From Erodium maritimum (lineage: Eukaryota > Streptophyta > Magnoliopsida > Geraniales > Geraniaceae), in the NCBI GenBank assembly GCA_963921825.1, contig OY997591.1:43359825-43423824 (forward strand): a DNA stretch of 64,000 bases, read 5' to 3'. The notes below the pieces were generated by a model that was given only the letters and a program-made list of their open reading frames with translations, did not search any database and had not been told where the DNA came from. Shown here one piece after another: positions 1 to 11,546 of the stretch; positions within the stretch are counted from its first letter, which is position 1, and every line of letters begins with the position of its first letter. A program made the position numbers and the translations under genes.

Positions 1-214
1 TAACACTAGAATTGCATGTGACACCGGGGTGTCGTGGGTTAAGTAGGTTTATCGAATATTAGAAAGGCAGGCGACACCGGGTAGTGTCGTATGATACGGG
101 AACGTATCGAACATTAGAAATGCATGTGACACTTAGTAGTGTCGTAGGAGCAGTGAACTTATCGATATTAGAATTACTGGAGGCATATGACCATGCCCGG
201 AGGTTAATTTTTTA

Positions 215-592
215 GTTTGTGTCTTGGGTGGCCATGAGAGCCCGTACTTTACTGTTGTGTCTTGGGTGGCCATGAGAGCCCGTACTTTGCTGTTGTGTCT
301 TGGGTGGCCATGAGAGCCTGTACTTTACTGTTGTGTCTTGGGTGGCCATGAGAGCCCGCACTTTACTGTTTGCGTCTTGGGTGGCCATGAGAGCCCGTAC
401 TTTAATGTTTGTGACTTGGGTGGCCATGAGAGCCCGTGTTTTACCGTTGGTGTCTTGGGTGGCCATGAGTGCCCGTGGGGTTGTTGAGTCCGTGCTTTTA
501 CCGTTGGTGTCTTGAGTGGCCATGACGGCCCGTAGGGTTGTTGAACCCGTGTTTTACTGTTGGTGTCTTGGGTGGCCATGAGTGCATGTGGA
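215..592 (+). repeat. 38-bp minisatellite inside the LTR
   Basis: About ten degenerate copies of a unit around GTGTCTTGGGTGGCCATGAG. The first copies start at 222, 260 and 298, giving a period of 38; later copies lengthen and drift. A related array of longer units occupies 57375-57850 in the sister LTR. The apparent short proteins on both strands here are translations of the repeat. Confidence 0.85.
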
Positions 593-661
593 GTGTTGAA
601 CCTGTGTTGTTGCTAGTTGTTGAACTTTGTTTGTGATTGTGATTGCCTGAGGTTGGTGGGT

Positions 662-836
662 GTGGCTAGCCTCCCGACAGGGATCGGGGGAAGTGGCGAG
701 GTTGTGGGCTAGCCTCCCGACAGAGATCGCGAGAAGGTGCGCGGGTGTGGCTAGCCTCCCGACAGAGATCGGGGAAAGTGGCGAGGTTGTGGGCTAGCCT
801 CCCGACAGAGATCGGGAGAAGTTGCACGACAGGTCG
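662..836 (+). repeat. Short tandem repeat inside the LTR (GGCTAGCCTCCCGACAG units)
   Basis: Four copies of a roughly 45-bp unit built on GGCTAGCCTCCCGACAG followed by a GATCGGGA-like half. It is part of the LTR and not conserved in number in the sister copy at 57-58 kb. Confidence 0.7.
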
Positions 837-1455
837 ACCGCCTGGCCTGACAGGTATCGGTAAAGTGCGTGAGGGAGGTTACTGAGCAGCTGGAGTGCGA
901 TCCTTTGTGATCTTGTTTGGTGTGCGATCTTTTGTGATCTTGGGTGTTGCGTGGTTGTCTTTCGTGTCTTTGGTGGAAGTCGTCAATCTTTGTGTCGGGT
1001 CTACTTTACGTGTCCGAGTGTTGAGTCGGTTGAGGAAGGTAATCGTGTGTGTGTGTCAGTCGGACTACTTGAGTTGGGGATAGTGATCCCCGGTGTTGGG
1101 TTTATTGTTGGTGTTACCGGCATTGTCTGCTAAGTATGTTGTAGTCAGTCTGTTATCCGTGGTGGTGAGCGAACGCTCACCCCTAGCTGCTTTTCCTACA
1201 GGTACTGTTCGCGGGACGGACTAGGTGAGCTCTCGAAGCTTGAAGAGCTAGGAGCGGGGGTCCGGGTTTACTTTTGAGTCTAGCGACGTACACTTGTATT
1301 TTGTCCGCTTGTGGGACGTACTTTTGAGTTGTAAAGTATTCTTTTGATTAACTAATTTGTGGTTTTAAAGCGTTTTATTTAAAATGTCTGAAAATGTTTT
1401 ATTGTTTTAAACGTTCGCGTTCCGAGTTCGGTTCTACTGAATTTGGGGCGTGACA

Positions 1456-1796
1456 GTATTGGTCAAATGCGTTGATAAAAGTAACTTTGGTTGCTGATAA
1501 GTATAGTGTTAGGAGTTGATAAAAACATTATGTGACCTGGTCCTGCCTGAGTCGATGATCGTTCCAGGCATATGTCGTATTGGTGGAATGCGTTGATAAA
1601 AATAACTTTACTTGATGATAAGTATAGTGCTAGGAGTTGATAAAAACATCATGTGACCTGGTGTTGTCTGATTCGATGATCATTCCAGGCACATGTCATA
1701 TTGGTGGAATGCGTTGATAAAATTAACTTCGCTTACTGATAAGTATATTGTTAGGAGTTGATAAAAACATTTTGTGACCTAGTCCTACCTGGTCCT
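1456..1796 (+). repeat. 121-bp tandem array, almost three copies
   Basis: Copies begin at 1456, 1577 and 1698 with the word (G/A)TATTGGT, a period of 121. Each unit carries GTTGATAAAA twice and a CCTGGTC...CCAGGCA segment. The third copy is cut where the Athila-like LTR remnant begins. The repeated GTTGATAAAA word also occurs, as TTTTATCAAC, throughout the AT-rich element at 46.1-47.1 kb. Confidence 0.85.
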
Positions 1797-4700
1797 AGAT
1801 CGTCTTAAATATCTGATTTCAAAACCATTTGTGACATTATGTTTTTATTGCCTGTTTATTCACATTATTTCATAATTTCACTGAATCACTATTTCTTAAA
1901 CAAAACAAAACATCGGTATAAGAATAGCTTGATGAACGAATTAATTAATTAAAGTGCTTGTCTGATTGCTCCTTTGGGTACGATAACTCGGACTAAATCC
2001 CGAATACTACTTGATGATTTGTACGCTTCTCTTTTCATTCTGAGTTAATTCTCAGGTGTGTCAAATTAATGGCACCATTATCGGGGAGCAACTAAGGCAA
2101 CTATGATATATTTATAATTCATGTTAAGACTATTTCATTTTTTTTGTAAACATTTGTTTAGTTGATTCATCGCAATATAACTCGTATGGAGAATTGGTAT
2201 TGTGATAGCGTGTATTGTGATTGTTGTGGAGCTTTTGATCATTCTAACGACAACTATGAGTATTTGTATTCAAATTCCTATAGAAAATATTAGGATGACG
2301 CTTCCACTTCTGATCAAGGTTATCAAATTGGATCACAATTGTCCTATGGTGAGGAGTCATCACTCGAGAAAATGTGTTTTACTCTCATGAACCAAATTAT
2401 GGAGATGGATAAGAGAGACAAAGAATGGAAGACAACAATTGTTGAAAACATGAACGAGTGGCTTCAAAAGTTTGAAGATCAAGTGAATCCTCTCAAACAA
2501 GTGGTGAATGAGAGGGCTCTACACGATCGAGCAATACACATTGAGGAAGATCATTATGAGCACTAACGTGACACAACAGAGCAAGAAACTCATGATCCAA
2601 CCATTAGTTTGGAGGTAAGTACGGAATATGAGGTATCAAGTTCTTATCCCTCTTGTATAACACTTGATCCATCTCCTGATAATTTTTATATAGTGAATTT
2701 TGTAGATGTAAATAATAATTGTATAGTTGTTGAAAGTAGTTCACAAACTTTTGTTGAGCCAAATATTTCCATAGTATACATAGATGGTTGATAGATCTAT
2801 TAGATATCCAAGAGGTACTATGGAAGATGCTCTCAAGAGAGGGATTGTATTTGAATCTCCTGTTGATTTTATTTTAATAGACATCAAGCATGATGTCGAA
2901 ATTCCCTTAATGTGGGAGATTCATTCTTATATTCTAGCAAATAAACTTTATATGCTCAATCCATCCCATTTATTTCTAAATATAATGTTGAGTATAGAGT
3001 TGTCAATATTAAGCATGAATTTTTTGACACATTTGCTAGTCCTCAATCCCCGTTTGTAAGCTTTTACTCTGTTGTGGAAGATGTTCTTGACCCTTTCTGT
3101 CATGAATATTTTCCACTTCATGGGATTCATATCCCTATCAAGTTTTGTCAAGACGGGTCAAATCATAATTATTTTGTGAAGGCAAGCTTGATGAAGTTAT
3201 CCTTGAGTTTGGAACTTTTACACAGCTCAAGGGAAAGAATCTTGAGCTACATTGCGTTCTCCTCTTATCAATGCACACACATTTAAAGAGAATGATGCAA
3301 TGGAAGTACGAGATTTGTGGGAGACCTCCTGATTTAGCCTCCTTCCCGTCAAGCTAACGACGTTAAACACATGCACTTGTTTGGAGGCAACCCAGTATCC
3401 CAACCCCGCTTCGTTTGTATATGTTTAATCATGCTCTTTTCTGATTATTTGTGCAAGTTGGTAAGACGGGATGGAAGCTTGAGGGTTAAAGTTATATTTG
3501 TTGGCGCTGAGTTCTCAAGAAGTCAGTTGGGTGGAGTAGCAATCCATTTACCATGCACAAAGGCAATTTCCAGTATTCAAGAAAAAGTAGCATCGGTGAA
3601 AGGGCAATATCTTTATCCCTCTATTGTTTATTATTTTTAGTATCCACTTGTGAACTTTGATGTTTTTTTGGTGGGTGTTGAGCACCCAACTTGATGTGCT
3701 GATAAGCTATGCATCTTAGTTATTTGAATTGCTTGATTGTTCTGCATAAGTGTGGGGTTGTCTATATGCGGTCAGGAGCAAGTTTAGGATTGAGTCGCAT
3801 TGGGGGTAGTGCAAGGTTTTAAGTGTGGGGTGGGAGATCGTAGATCTTAGTGTGTTTGGATTGTGTGTTCATGCATTATTGTGTTTCAAAAATTTCAAAA
3901 AAAAATCATTTACACTACACGCAACCGCTGAGAGAAAAGGAGGCAAAAAGGGCTGATTTTCAGAGGCGCACGACGAGAGCACATCATGTTGTGAACGTGC
4001 GAGGCGTACACCGAGCACACGGCTTGCAAAAATAGACAGAGAGTACCGAAAATGTTAGCGCTTGATCGACACACGGCGTATGGCCGGCGTGCGTGATGCA
4101 TGTCCAACGCACGGCGTGCATGCGGCGTGCACTAGAGCGATTATGTCTGTTTTAACATGTAATTTTCCTATTATGTCCTTAGTTTTAAGAGGGTATAAAT
4201 AGAAATTAGGTCAGAATTGAAAAGTTATCACGAAATTAGCTGAGAAACACCCTTGGAGAGAGCTTAGAGAGGATTTGGACAAGATCAAAGAAGAGACACG
4301 AAAAATACTTTGAAGGTTCTTTGTAGTTTGGATTGATATTCGGTATTTGTATTGCTATATTCAGTTAATATGAATATTGTTGTTTCAATCCTTTCTTTGT
4401 GGTGTTATTCAATTGTTATTAACTAAATCCATCTTGATCTAGGGCTAGAGGAGCGATGCGATGAATTGAGTTCACATGTTCGTTTATATATTTGTCAACT
4501 AATATCTAGGAAAGTGTTTATTTAATTATGTTTGTAATGCTACATTGCCTTGATCACGTATATGTATGATATAATCTTGTTAACCAACAATTGAGAAATG
4601 AGGTTAAGAAGAGAAAATAGGAATTAAATAGCTCGGGTTGAAAGCTAGACTAGAATATAGTTAGACTGACATGAGTGCAATAGCTATAGGATTAAATCCC

Positions 4701-5188
4701 AAAAGTTAGAGGAATTCATAAACATTAATTCTTGGTACCTTCCTACACCTAGATTAGAGATAATTAGGTGGTTATAGTTCAATACGGTCCTAATGTGATC
4801 GAGAGATGGTTAGGACTAGTGATAGAGAATTCATGTTGCCCTTAGAATGGAATTAGTTGCAAATGTATAGGGAATCAAGTTAAGTTGTTCATCATATTCG
4901 AACCCCGCTAATGTCCTAGATCGCCATAAATCTCTGATTTACAATCCACTTCTGATTTTGTGTTTTATTCTCGGATCATTTTTATATTCTTATTGTTTGC
5001 GTGAAATTGTTACATTATAAAATCAACCAAACTGTTATAGGAATAGCTTGACAAACGAATTAATTAATTAATTAAAGTTCTTGATTAATTGCTCCCTTGG
5101 GTACGATAACTCGAACTAAACCTCGAATACTACTTGACAATCGGTACGCTTATCGTGGCCTTCTAAAAGATAATTCTCAAAGTATCAA
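1797..5188 (+). mobile_element. Decayed Athila/Tat-like Ty3 retroelement
   Basis: About 270 bp at 1797-2065 repeat as the end of a longer 3' LTR (about 3838-5188), so the 5' LTR is partial. A degenerate match to the tRNA-Asp type primer site used by Athila/Tat elements lies at 2070-2087 (ATGGCACCATTATCGGGG). The interior (about 2090-3830) holds gag-like remnants and a protease-like stretch near 2784-2930 (DRSIRYPRG...PVDFILIDI). The phrase GGAGGCAACCCAG near 3383 and a G-rich polypurine tract near 3816-3836 precede the 3' LTR. The 3' LTR has a TATAAATAG box at 4194-4202. The element is old and broken in many places, and no intact pol was recognised. Confidence 0.65.
4194..4202 (+). promoter_or_regulatory. 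LTR TATA box
   Basis: TATAAATAG in the 3' LTR of the Athila-like element, in a position typical for the U3/R border. It is likely the promoter of the ancestral element; present activity is unknown. Confidence 0.5.
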
Positions 5189-5189
5189 G

Positions 5190-5935
5190 TTATGGAAAAT
5201 GGCTGTCTAGATAAGAAACATCCACTTGAATGGTCTGTTCCCCAATCAGGGAGCTGATTTTTCCGAGATCTTCCTGTTTGAAGAGAAATGAATTAGGACC
5301 ATGCCTTTCTCACAAGAGAAACCTGAAAAAGAGTCCAGATGAATCAGGAGCACTTTGCCCAAGTTTCCTACAATTACCTCAAAGTTTTTATTGTTCTACC
5401 CATGAATCTGAACTCCTTGGATTGAAATCCACTTGTAGAACCCTCATTTCTACAAACACTCCTCTTTTCCATGTATCATCTCAAGTGAAATCCAAGCCCA
5501 ATAATCCTCAATCATGCTCCTTTCAAACGCCAGACCAAGGCAGTTAATCATTACCACTCTACTGCCCAAATCTCTGACTTCAACGTCAAAAAATCCTTTG
5601 GAGCTTAGCTCCTTCTTGATGCCATCAACGCTTTTAGCGTTTAGACAAACGCCCAGCCAGGCATTTAGCGTGAATTTCTTTAGGGGATGGTCCTCAGTTC
5701 CCTTCACAAACTTTTTACATGATCCATTAAATATTTTCATATTTAATACCTTCTTGAGATTGTCACGCAACTCAAGAAAGACTCCTGAGACAATATCCTT
5801 CTTTGTTGAGTTGGATATGGCAACTTTCTCTCTTGATTGTGTCACAAACAGTCTCCGATCCATTTTCATCCTACTTAATTTGTCAATGGCGTTAGGGAGA
5901 AGGGGAGTGCTCTCGCCGGCTACTATGATCATTGG
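5190..5935 (-). pseudogene. LINE ORF1-like fragment, antisense to its neighbour
   Basis: A 160-codon open stretch (5450-5932) encodes a segment like the domain after the RRM in plant LINE ORF1 proteins (DUF4283-like), including LNAWLGVCLNAKSVDGIKKE and a W-rich end. The same motif pattern recurs on the opposite strand at about 6640-6800 (VRDIQEAINREGVWDMELRG), so the two segments are homologous and head-to-head. No ORF2 endonuclease or reverse transcriptase is visible. It could be an inverted partial duplication of the element at 5936-8260. Family assignment is from remembered motif patterns and not from a search. Confidence 0.5.
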
Positions 5936-8260
5936 TTGGTCGGCGGGGACTCTGAGCTACAGTCAGGCGTTGGGGAGAGGAACTCGGTTTCCTTTTCCGT
6001 GCAATGTAGGTTTGGGGAAGTTGGTAGGGGAAACCAATTCCCTAAATTGTGGGATGAGGAGAAGGAGACTTCGAGGAATCGTGAGGATTTGCGATTTGAG
6101 GAGCATGGGCGTGATTGGGAAAAATGGAAGTAGGTGTTGGGAGTCTCAATTGAGGGGAAAACGTCTAACCCTTCAATCGTGCCTGATCGGAGCGGTGTTT
6201 GTCCTAGACATTTGGGGAGGCCAAGTTGTGTTTCAAGCTTTTTGTGTTCAATCTGCCTTATGGGGTGGATGATACCTGGCTCATTGGATATTGTGGGTGT
6301 GTTAGGGTGGTGCAAAAGGCTACGGTGGTACGCCGGCCAAATGCAAAGGGCAAGTTTTTCAGTTTTGTTTTCCCCAAATCAAAAGAGGACATTGATCATA
6401 TCATTGAGAATTGAAATACATCGTTACTGTAGGGTTATAGGTTGCTGGTTGCATTTAATTTAAAGGGTCCGTTGGGTGGTCGTCGGAGTCCCCTTACTCC
6501 CTCTATGGGTGAACCACAGCCGACAAAGTTGTCTGACTCATTTCCGGCTCTGACCTATGTAGCTGGGGAAGTTTTGGTGGATCATCGAGAGATTTTTGGT
6601 GTTGGAGTGTTAGGAGTGGCTCGGAACGAATGCTATGTTCGGGATATTCAAGAGGCGATAAATAGAGAGGGGGTTTGGGACATGGAGCTTCGGGGTTTCG
6701 GATACAGGGTGTTCTTGATCTTGTGCCCCGATCCCTTGTTTGCTTCTATGATGAGGGAGATCCGGTGGTGTTGGATGAGTAAATGGTTTGACTTGGTTTG
6801 GTCGTTGACTACATTATTGTTGTAGCCTGGGTGTTTTTGGTGGTTTGAGGTAACGGGTATCTTGTTCCATGATTGGTCTGCTGCTAACATCAGCGTGATA
6901 GCAAGTTCCATTGGCATTGTGGTGAACATTATCGAAACCTCGGATCACAGAGACTTTCGGAAAATCTTTTTCCTTAGTTCATTGCAAGAATTTTCAATTG
7001 ACATATGGATTGGTTGATATGGAACTAGGGTCAGAGGTATTCCTGATAGCCTTGAAGCTTATCCCGTCAAAAGAGGCTCCTTTTCGTCTTCTTCCTGGGG
7101 TTTCGGAGGGCTCATCACTTTCGGTCTCAGAGAGTCAGTCGGTTGAGAAGGAACTGTCGACTTGGACAGGGCAGCCCACAGAGCAGACGCCTTCTATGCA
7201 GTTGGAGGACAAGGTTGTGGGGACTGCATTCTGCTCATAGGATGTCTCGCCAAGTCCTTTTCACTCATTGGGGATTTGGTTAGACATTACCCCTTGCTCA
7301 CACATGGTTGGTAGTTCTAGTATTATGGATAGGTATGTCTTGCTACCGAGTCTCTCTATTGGATCGATGCAGTTTTATGTGGATGTTAATATTGTTCCAA
7401 ATTGTGAGGATGATGGAATTGGGGACACTAACTCGTCCAAGACCAAGGAAAAGATTATGTGGTCCAAAGAAGGTGGCGTCGTCAACTTTTTTTTACCAGA
7501 CGAGGGTACGGAAAATGTCGCGCTGTAAAGACGGTAACTCGGGCACTTTCATTGTTGATATTGCAAAGAAGCCTCAAGGTGAGTCAATGGATTGGGTCTA
7601 CTACCAAAGAGTTGGAAAAGAACACTCGATCTTCGTTCCCCTCCTAAAGGCTCGCAGGAAAATCTTTATATTGGACCTTAAGCAGTAGTGTGGAGGTGGG
7701 GAATTTGGATGATTTCTTTTCTAGACCTGGTGTCTTAGAGTCGTGTGATCCCAGTCCTTCTTCAATAGGTACTGAGTTTGGCCGTTTCACTCTTGATCGA
7801 CTATGCATTGGAGTTGAAAAGGATCTTAGAGTTGAGGCTAGTGTGTAGCTTCGTTTATTTTATGGCAGTTGTAGAGATTGGCTGGTTTCTGGAGGTGTTG
7901 TGTTGCTGGTCTTTAGGCTCAGGGCCGTAAGGGATTGTTCCCCCCTTTTCTAACGTCTTTTTGTGGCTTTATTGCTTTTTTTTTTTTTGTGGGGTTATCA
8001 CTTGTTTGTTTTCTTTTTGTGTTTTGGTGTTGTCTTTGTTAGTTGGTTTTTAAGTCTTGAGAACTCGGTAGCTTTTAAGGTGTTTTGGGATCATTTCTGA
8101 TTCCATGTTAGTCTCGAGGTTGATCTCTTTTGGAGTATCACCTTCCCCTTTTCTCCTTCTTGGAGGATAATGGGTTACTAAACATTGGCGCTTATATAAA
8201 AAGGTAAAGACGCAAAAAGAGAAGCCTAATGCCCGACTCGGACAAACCAATTCTACACTC
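5936..8260 (+). mobile_element. LINE ORF1-like element remnant without visible ORF2
   Basis: Reading plus, an RRM-like stretch (about 6226-6410: KLFVFNLPYGVDDTW...GKFFSFVFPKSKEDIDHI) is followed by a DUF4283-like part (6640-6800). A third stretch near 6835-6960 resembles the W-rich segment that follows it in plant LINE ORF1 proteins. This order matches plant L1-clade ORF1. Frames shift several times between the parts. The tail (about 7900-8250) is T-rich and ends near TATATAAAAAGG, similar to plant LINE 3' ends. No endonuclease or reverse transcriptase follows, so the copy is either internally deleted or an ORF1-only retrocopy. The exact right end is uncertain. Confidence 0.5.
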
Positions 8261-8704
8261 GGACAAACATGCTGAAGAGGGCCCTCGAGTACAAGCTTCC
8301 CTATACCCCTGACCGTCTAACCACAGAAAGAGGGAAGGGACGATAATTTACAGGCGAGGGCTGAAAAACAACCCCTCCAAGAATTATGCGTTAGGACTGG
8401 AGTAAAGGGGGTAAAAGATTAGTGACTTATCCCTTAAGGCCCAAAGACCGAACCTCCTGACAAGCCTGAGGTAGAGATTCTCTCCACATTTCATTTTTCT
8501 GTTTCATAATAATAGTTCGGATTGTTGGCTTCGACCATTTTCACCTATAATGCAAAAATAGACATCTGCAGATCTGCGAGCTTCGAGAAATCTACTGGGC
8601 CTCAAACATATTATGAAACTCAGAGCTTCGAGAAACCTACTGGGCCTCGAACATATTCTGAAACTTAGGGTCCTTGACCCAGGTTATGATTTTATGGTTT
8701 GACA
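8261..8704. other. Intergenic sequence, no gene seen
   Basis: No coding signal was recognised. The only structure is a pair of 45-bp direct repeats at 8581-8668. Confidence 0.6.
8581..8668 (+). repeat. 45-bp direct repeat, two copies
   Basis: CTTCGAGAAA(T/C)CTACTGGG begins at 8581 and again at 8626, with a few mismatches between copies. Confidence 0.8.
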
Positions 8705-8713
8705 TTAATGAAA

Positions 8714-11241
8714 GGGAAAATTTCATTTTACCACCCTGTCAAACATTTAACTTCAGTTTGATACCCTAGCATAAATTTTTATCAGTTTCATACCCTAACC
8801 AAACTTTTAATTTCACTTTCATACCCAACCGGGTAAAATGTCCAAAATACCCCTAACTATTACTCAAATTTTCATCTCATGCCATTGCCTCAGAATTTGA
8901 AAAGAAGTGAAATGAAAATAATACCCTTCATTGTTTAGGGTGTTAAACTGAAAATTTCAATAATTTTAAAACAAAATCAGTTCTTTTTTTATAAATTCAA
9001 TTTTTAATTTCAAAAAATCAGATTTTAATTTTAAAAATACATAAAAAAAGTTTTTTTGTATAAAAATATTTCTTTATTAAAAACAGTTTTTTATATAAAA
9101 AATCATTTTTATTTTAAAAAAAAATTAATTTTAGGGAAAATTTCAGTATAATACCCTTGCATAAATTTTTGCACTTTCATACCTAAACCAAACATTTATT
9201 TTCACTTTGGTACCCAACAGTTAACTTTCTGTTAGTTTGGATGGAAAAAGTTAAAAAGACCATAATACCCCTGACTATTACTCAAATTTTCAAACTCATG
9301 CCATTGGTCCAGAATTTGAAAATAAGTGAAATGACCATAATACCCTTCATTGTTAGGGTATTAAAATGAAAATTTCATTATTTCTAAAATAAAATCAGTT
9401 TTTTTTTTATAAATTCAGTTTTTATTTATGAAAATTATTTTTATTTTTAAAAATTCATATTTTAATTTAAAAAATACATAAAAATCACTTCTTCTTTTTT
9501 ATAAATTCAGTTTTTATTTGTGAAAATTATTTTTATTTTTAAAAGTCATATTTTTATTTATAAAATACATAAAAAAAATTATTTTTTATTTAATTAATAT
9601 TTAATTATATTTGTTTTTTTATTTTCATTTTTCTCATTAATTTTTTAATTTTCAGTACATCAAGTCAATTCTTTATAATACTCCAAATCAATTATCATTA
9701 ATTCTCAATATACTCTAAATCAATTCTCATTAATTATCATAATACTCCAAATTAATCTCATTAATTATCGTAATACTCCAAATACAATTCTCATTAATTC
9801 TCGTAATACCCCAAATCAATTTTCAAACCCTTTCTAACCCATTCTAAATTTAACCCTCTCTGCATCGTGTTCTTGCCCAGCATTGTCCATGGAGCAAGCC
9901 GACTCCTCCGTCCTCATAGCCCTCGCCGGCCACCGACTCCTCCGTCCTCACCGCCCTCACCGGCCATCGACTCCTCCGTCCTCACCGCCCTCGCTAGCTA
10001 CCGACTCCCATCGCTACAACCATAGATCTTTCTATTTCTTCTCATCGAAGTTGAGGAATCCCGATAGGAGATCCAACGTTTCTGTGAGGGAGGAAGAAAA
10101 AGAAGAAAGGGAGATGATGCTTGGTGGTGTCGGATCGTTTGTGGCCATGAAATAGAGAGAGGTAGGTGTTTTCCGGTGACATCGTACCAGATCTCAGCCA
10201 CCGTGCTTAAACCCGGTCTCACCTCGTCGGTGTGGTCGCCTGAGAAGAAGATCGTGGGCTCGCCGTGGATGTCGCTTCGTCTCTCGCTGCCGCCGCTTCG
10301 TCTCTCGCTGCCGCCGCTTCGTCTCCAGATCTGGTTTCTAGGTTTCGATGGTCCTCAATCTCCTCTATTTTTGAATCAGAATAGAGCGTGAAAGGAGATA
10401 ATGAATTTGTGGATGAATTTGTGAAGTAGATTTGTGATTTTGTAAAAGTGGATGAATCTGCGAAAGTGGTTTTGTGAAAACTGATTCGTGAAAGTGGGAT
10501 GAATCTGCGAAAATTGATTTGTGAAAGTGGGATGTGGATTTGTGAATCTATAATATGGATTTGTGAAAGTGAATGAAAATAAAAAATAATACATATTAAT
10601 TAAATTAAAAAAAACTGATTTTTATGTATTTTTTAAAAAATGATTTTTATTTATTTTTAAAAATAAAAACAGAATTTTATGTATTTTTTAAATAAAAATA
10701 TAAAATTTTGAAAATAAAAATAATTTTCATAAATAAAAACTGAATTTATAAAAAAATTGATTTTATTTTAAAAATAGTGAAATTTTCATTTTAATAACCT
10801 AACAATGAAGGGTATTATGGTCATTTCACTTATTTTCAAATTCTGGACCAATGGTATGAGTTTGAAAATTTGAGTAATAGTTAGGGGTATTATGGTCTTT
10901 TTAACTTTTTCCATCCAAACTAACAGAAAGTTAACGGTTGGATACCAAAGTGAAAATAAATGTTTGGTTTAGGTATAAAAGTGCAAAAAATTTATGCCAG
11001 GGTATTATACTGAAATTAAATGTTTGGCAAGGTATTATTGTCATTTCACTTCTTTTCAAATTCTGAGTCATGGCATGAGATGAAAATTTGATTAATAGTT
11101 AGGGGTATTTTGGACATTTTATCCAGTTGGGTATGAAAGTGAAATTAAATGTTTGGTTTGGGTATGAAACTGATAAAAATTTATGCCAGGGTATCAAACT
11201 GAAGTTAAATGTTTGACAGGGTGGTAAAATGAAATTTTCCC
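8714..11241. mobile_element. Mutator-superfamily element with long inverted ends and 9-bp target duplication
   Basis: The ends are inverted (GGGAAAATTTC at 8714, GAAATTTTCCC ending at 11241) and stay similar for several hundred bases inward. Both sides are flanked by TTAATGAAA (8705-8713 and 11242-11250), a perfect 9-bp duplication typical of Mutator-like elements. The arms are AT-rich and built of two related modules, each carrying AATACCC..TTTCATACCC phrases; a second terminus-like motif lies at 9132 inside the left arm. No transposase was recognised, so the element is non-autonomous. The middle (about 9840-10560) is GC-rich and unlike the arms, as in Pack-MULEs that carry host fragments. 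It sits about 1.8 kb beyond the SEC24A stop codon. Confidence 0.85.
9840..10560. other. GC-rich cargo of the Mutator-type element (possible captured host DNA)
   Basis: The composition changes abruptly from AT-rich arms to GC-rich sequence. It contains three 34-bp units (about 9898-10000, CGACTCCTCCGTCCTCA) and a 21-bp repeat (about 10269-10325, CGCTTCGTCTCTCGCTGCCGC). On the minus strand a reading frame near 10170-10270 gives HGEPTIFFSGDHTDEVRPG then STVAEIWYDVTGKH, which looks protein-like but was not identified. The 90-codon plus frame at 9883-10155 is repeat-driven in its first half. Capture of a host exon is inference. Confidence 0.45.
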
Positions 11242-11412
11242 TTAATGAAATCATGTCGCCTGTTTCAGAAGAAGAAAAAAACTGTCCTAACAGTGTGACC
11301 AAAAAAAGAAATAAAATGGAAAATCTACATTTCCATACTTAGTTTGTATCAAAATTAGGCCCATCTGTTACAATTCAGAAAGCTCTCATTGATGGAAAGG
11401 CAAAACTATTAT

Positions 11413-11546
11413 ATTTCAGTACTAGGACACCTGCTGATTGCTCCAACCTGAACGGAAATCCTCATTCAACAAATAAGCATTTCAGTACTAGGACACCTGC
11501 TGCTTGCTCCAACCTGAACGGAAATCCTCATTCAACAAATAAGCAT
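11413..11546. repeat. 66-bp tandem duplication
   Basis: Two nearly identical copies, 11413-11478 and 11479-11544, each containing CAGTACTAGGACACCTGCTG. They differ at one base that I can see, so the duplication is recent. It may lie in the SEC24A 3' UTR or just past it. Confidence 0.9.

Larger units (their letters stand above)
1..1455 (+). mobile_element. 3' portion of a Ty3-type LTR (continues off the left edge)
   Basis: This stretch matches 57161-58631 over most of its length and, more distantly, the LTRs at 24.66 kb and 35.85 kb. It ends in a purine-rich stretch closing with GGGGCGTGACA, the same 3' terminus as the complete LTR ending at 27233. No primer-binding site follows; a 121-bp tandem array starts directly at 1456, so this may be a solo LTR or a broken element. 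It contains a 38-bp-period array (about 215-590) and a second internal repeat (about 662-835). The hairpin GTGAGCGAACGCTCAC near 1165 is followed by a pyrimidine run and ACAG. Short open frames here are repeat by-products, not genes. Confidence 0.75.

Noticed and set aside
212-579. Open frames of 71-103 codons on both strands with repeated MATQDTN-like or WVAMRAR-like phrases
   Set aside because: They are translations of the 38-bp LTR minisatellite, which stays open because the unit lacks stops; no gene.
1456-1800. Regular 121-bp repeats considered as a CRISPR-like array or centromeric satellite
   Set aside because: Units are directly adjacent without unique spacers, only three copies exist, and the genome is a plant; a short local array is enough.
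9883-10155. 90-codon frame in the Mutator element considered as a gene
   Set aside because: Its first third is a 34-bp tandem repeat and the remainder has no recognisable domain; kept only as possible cargo.
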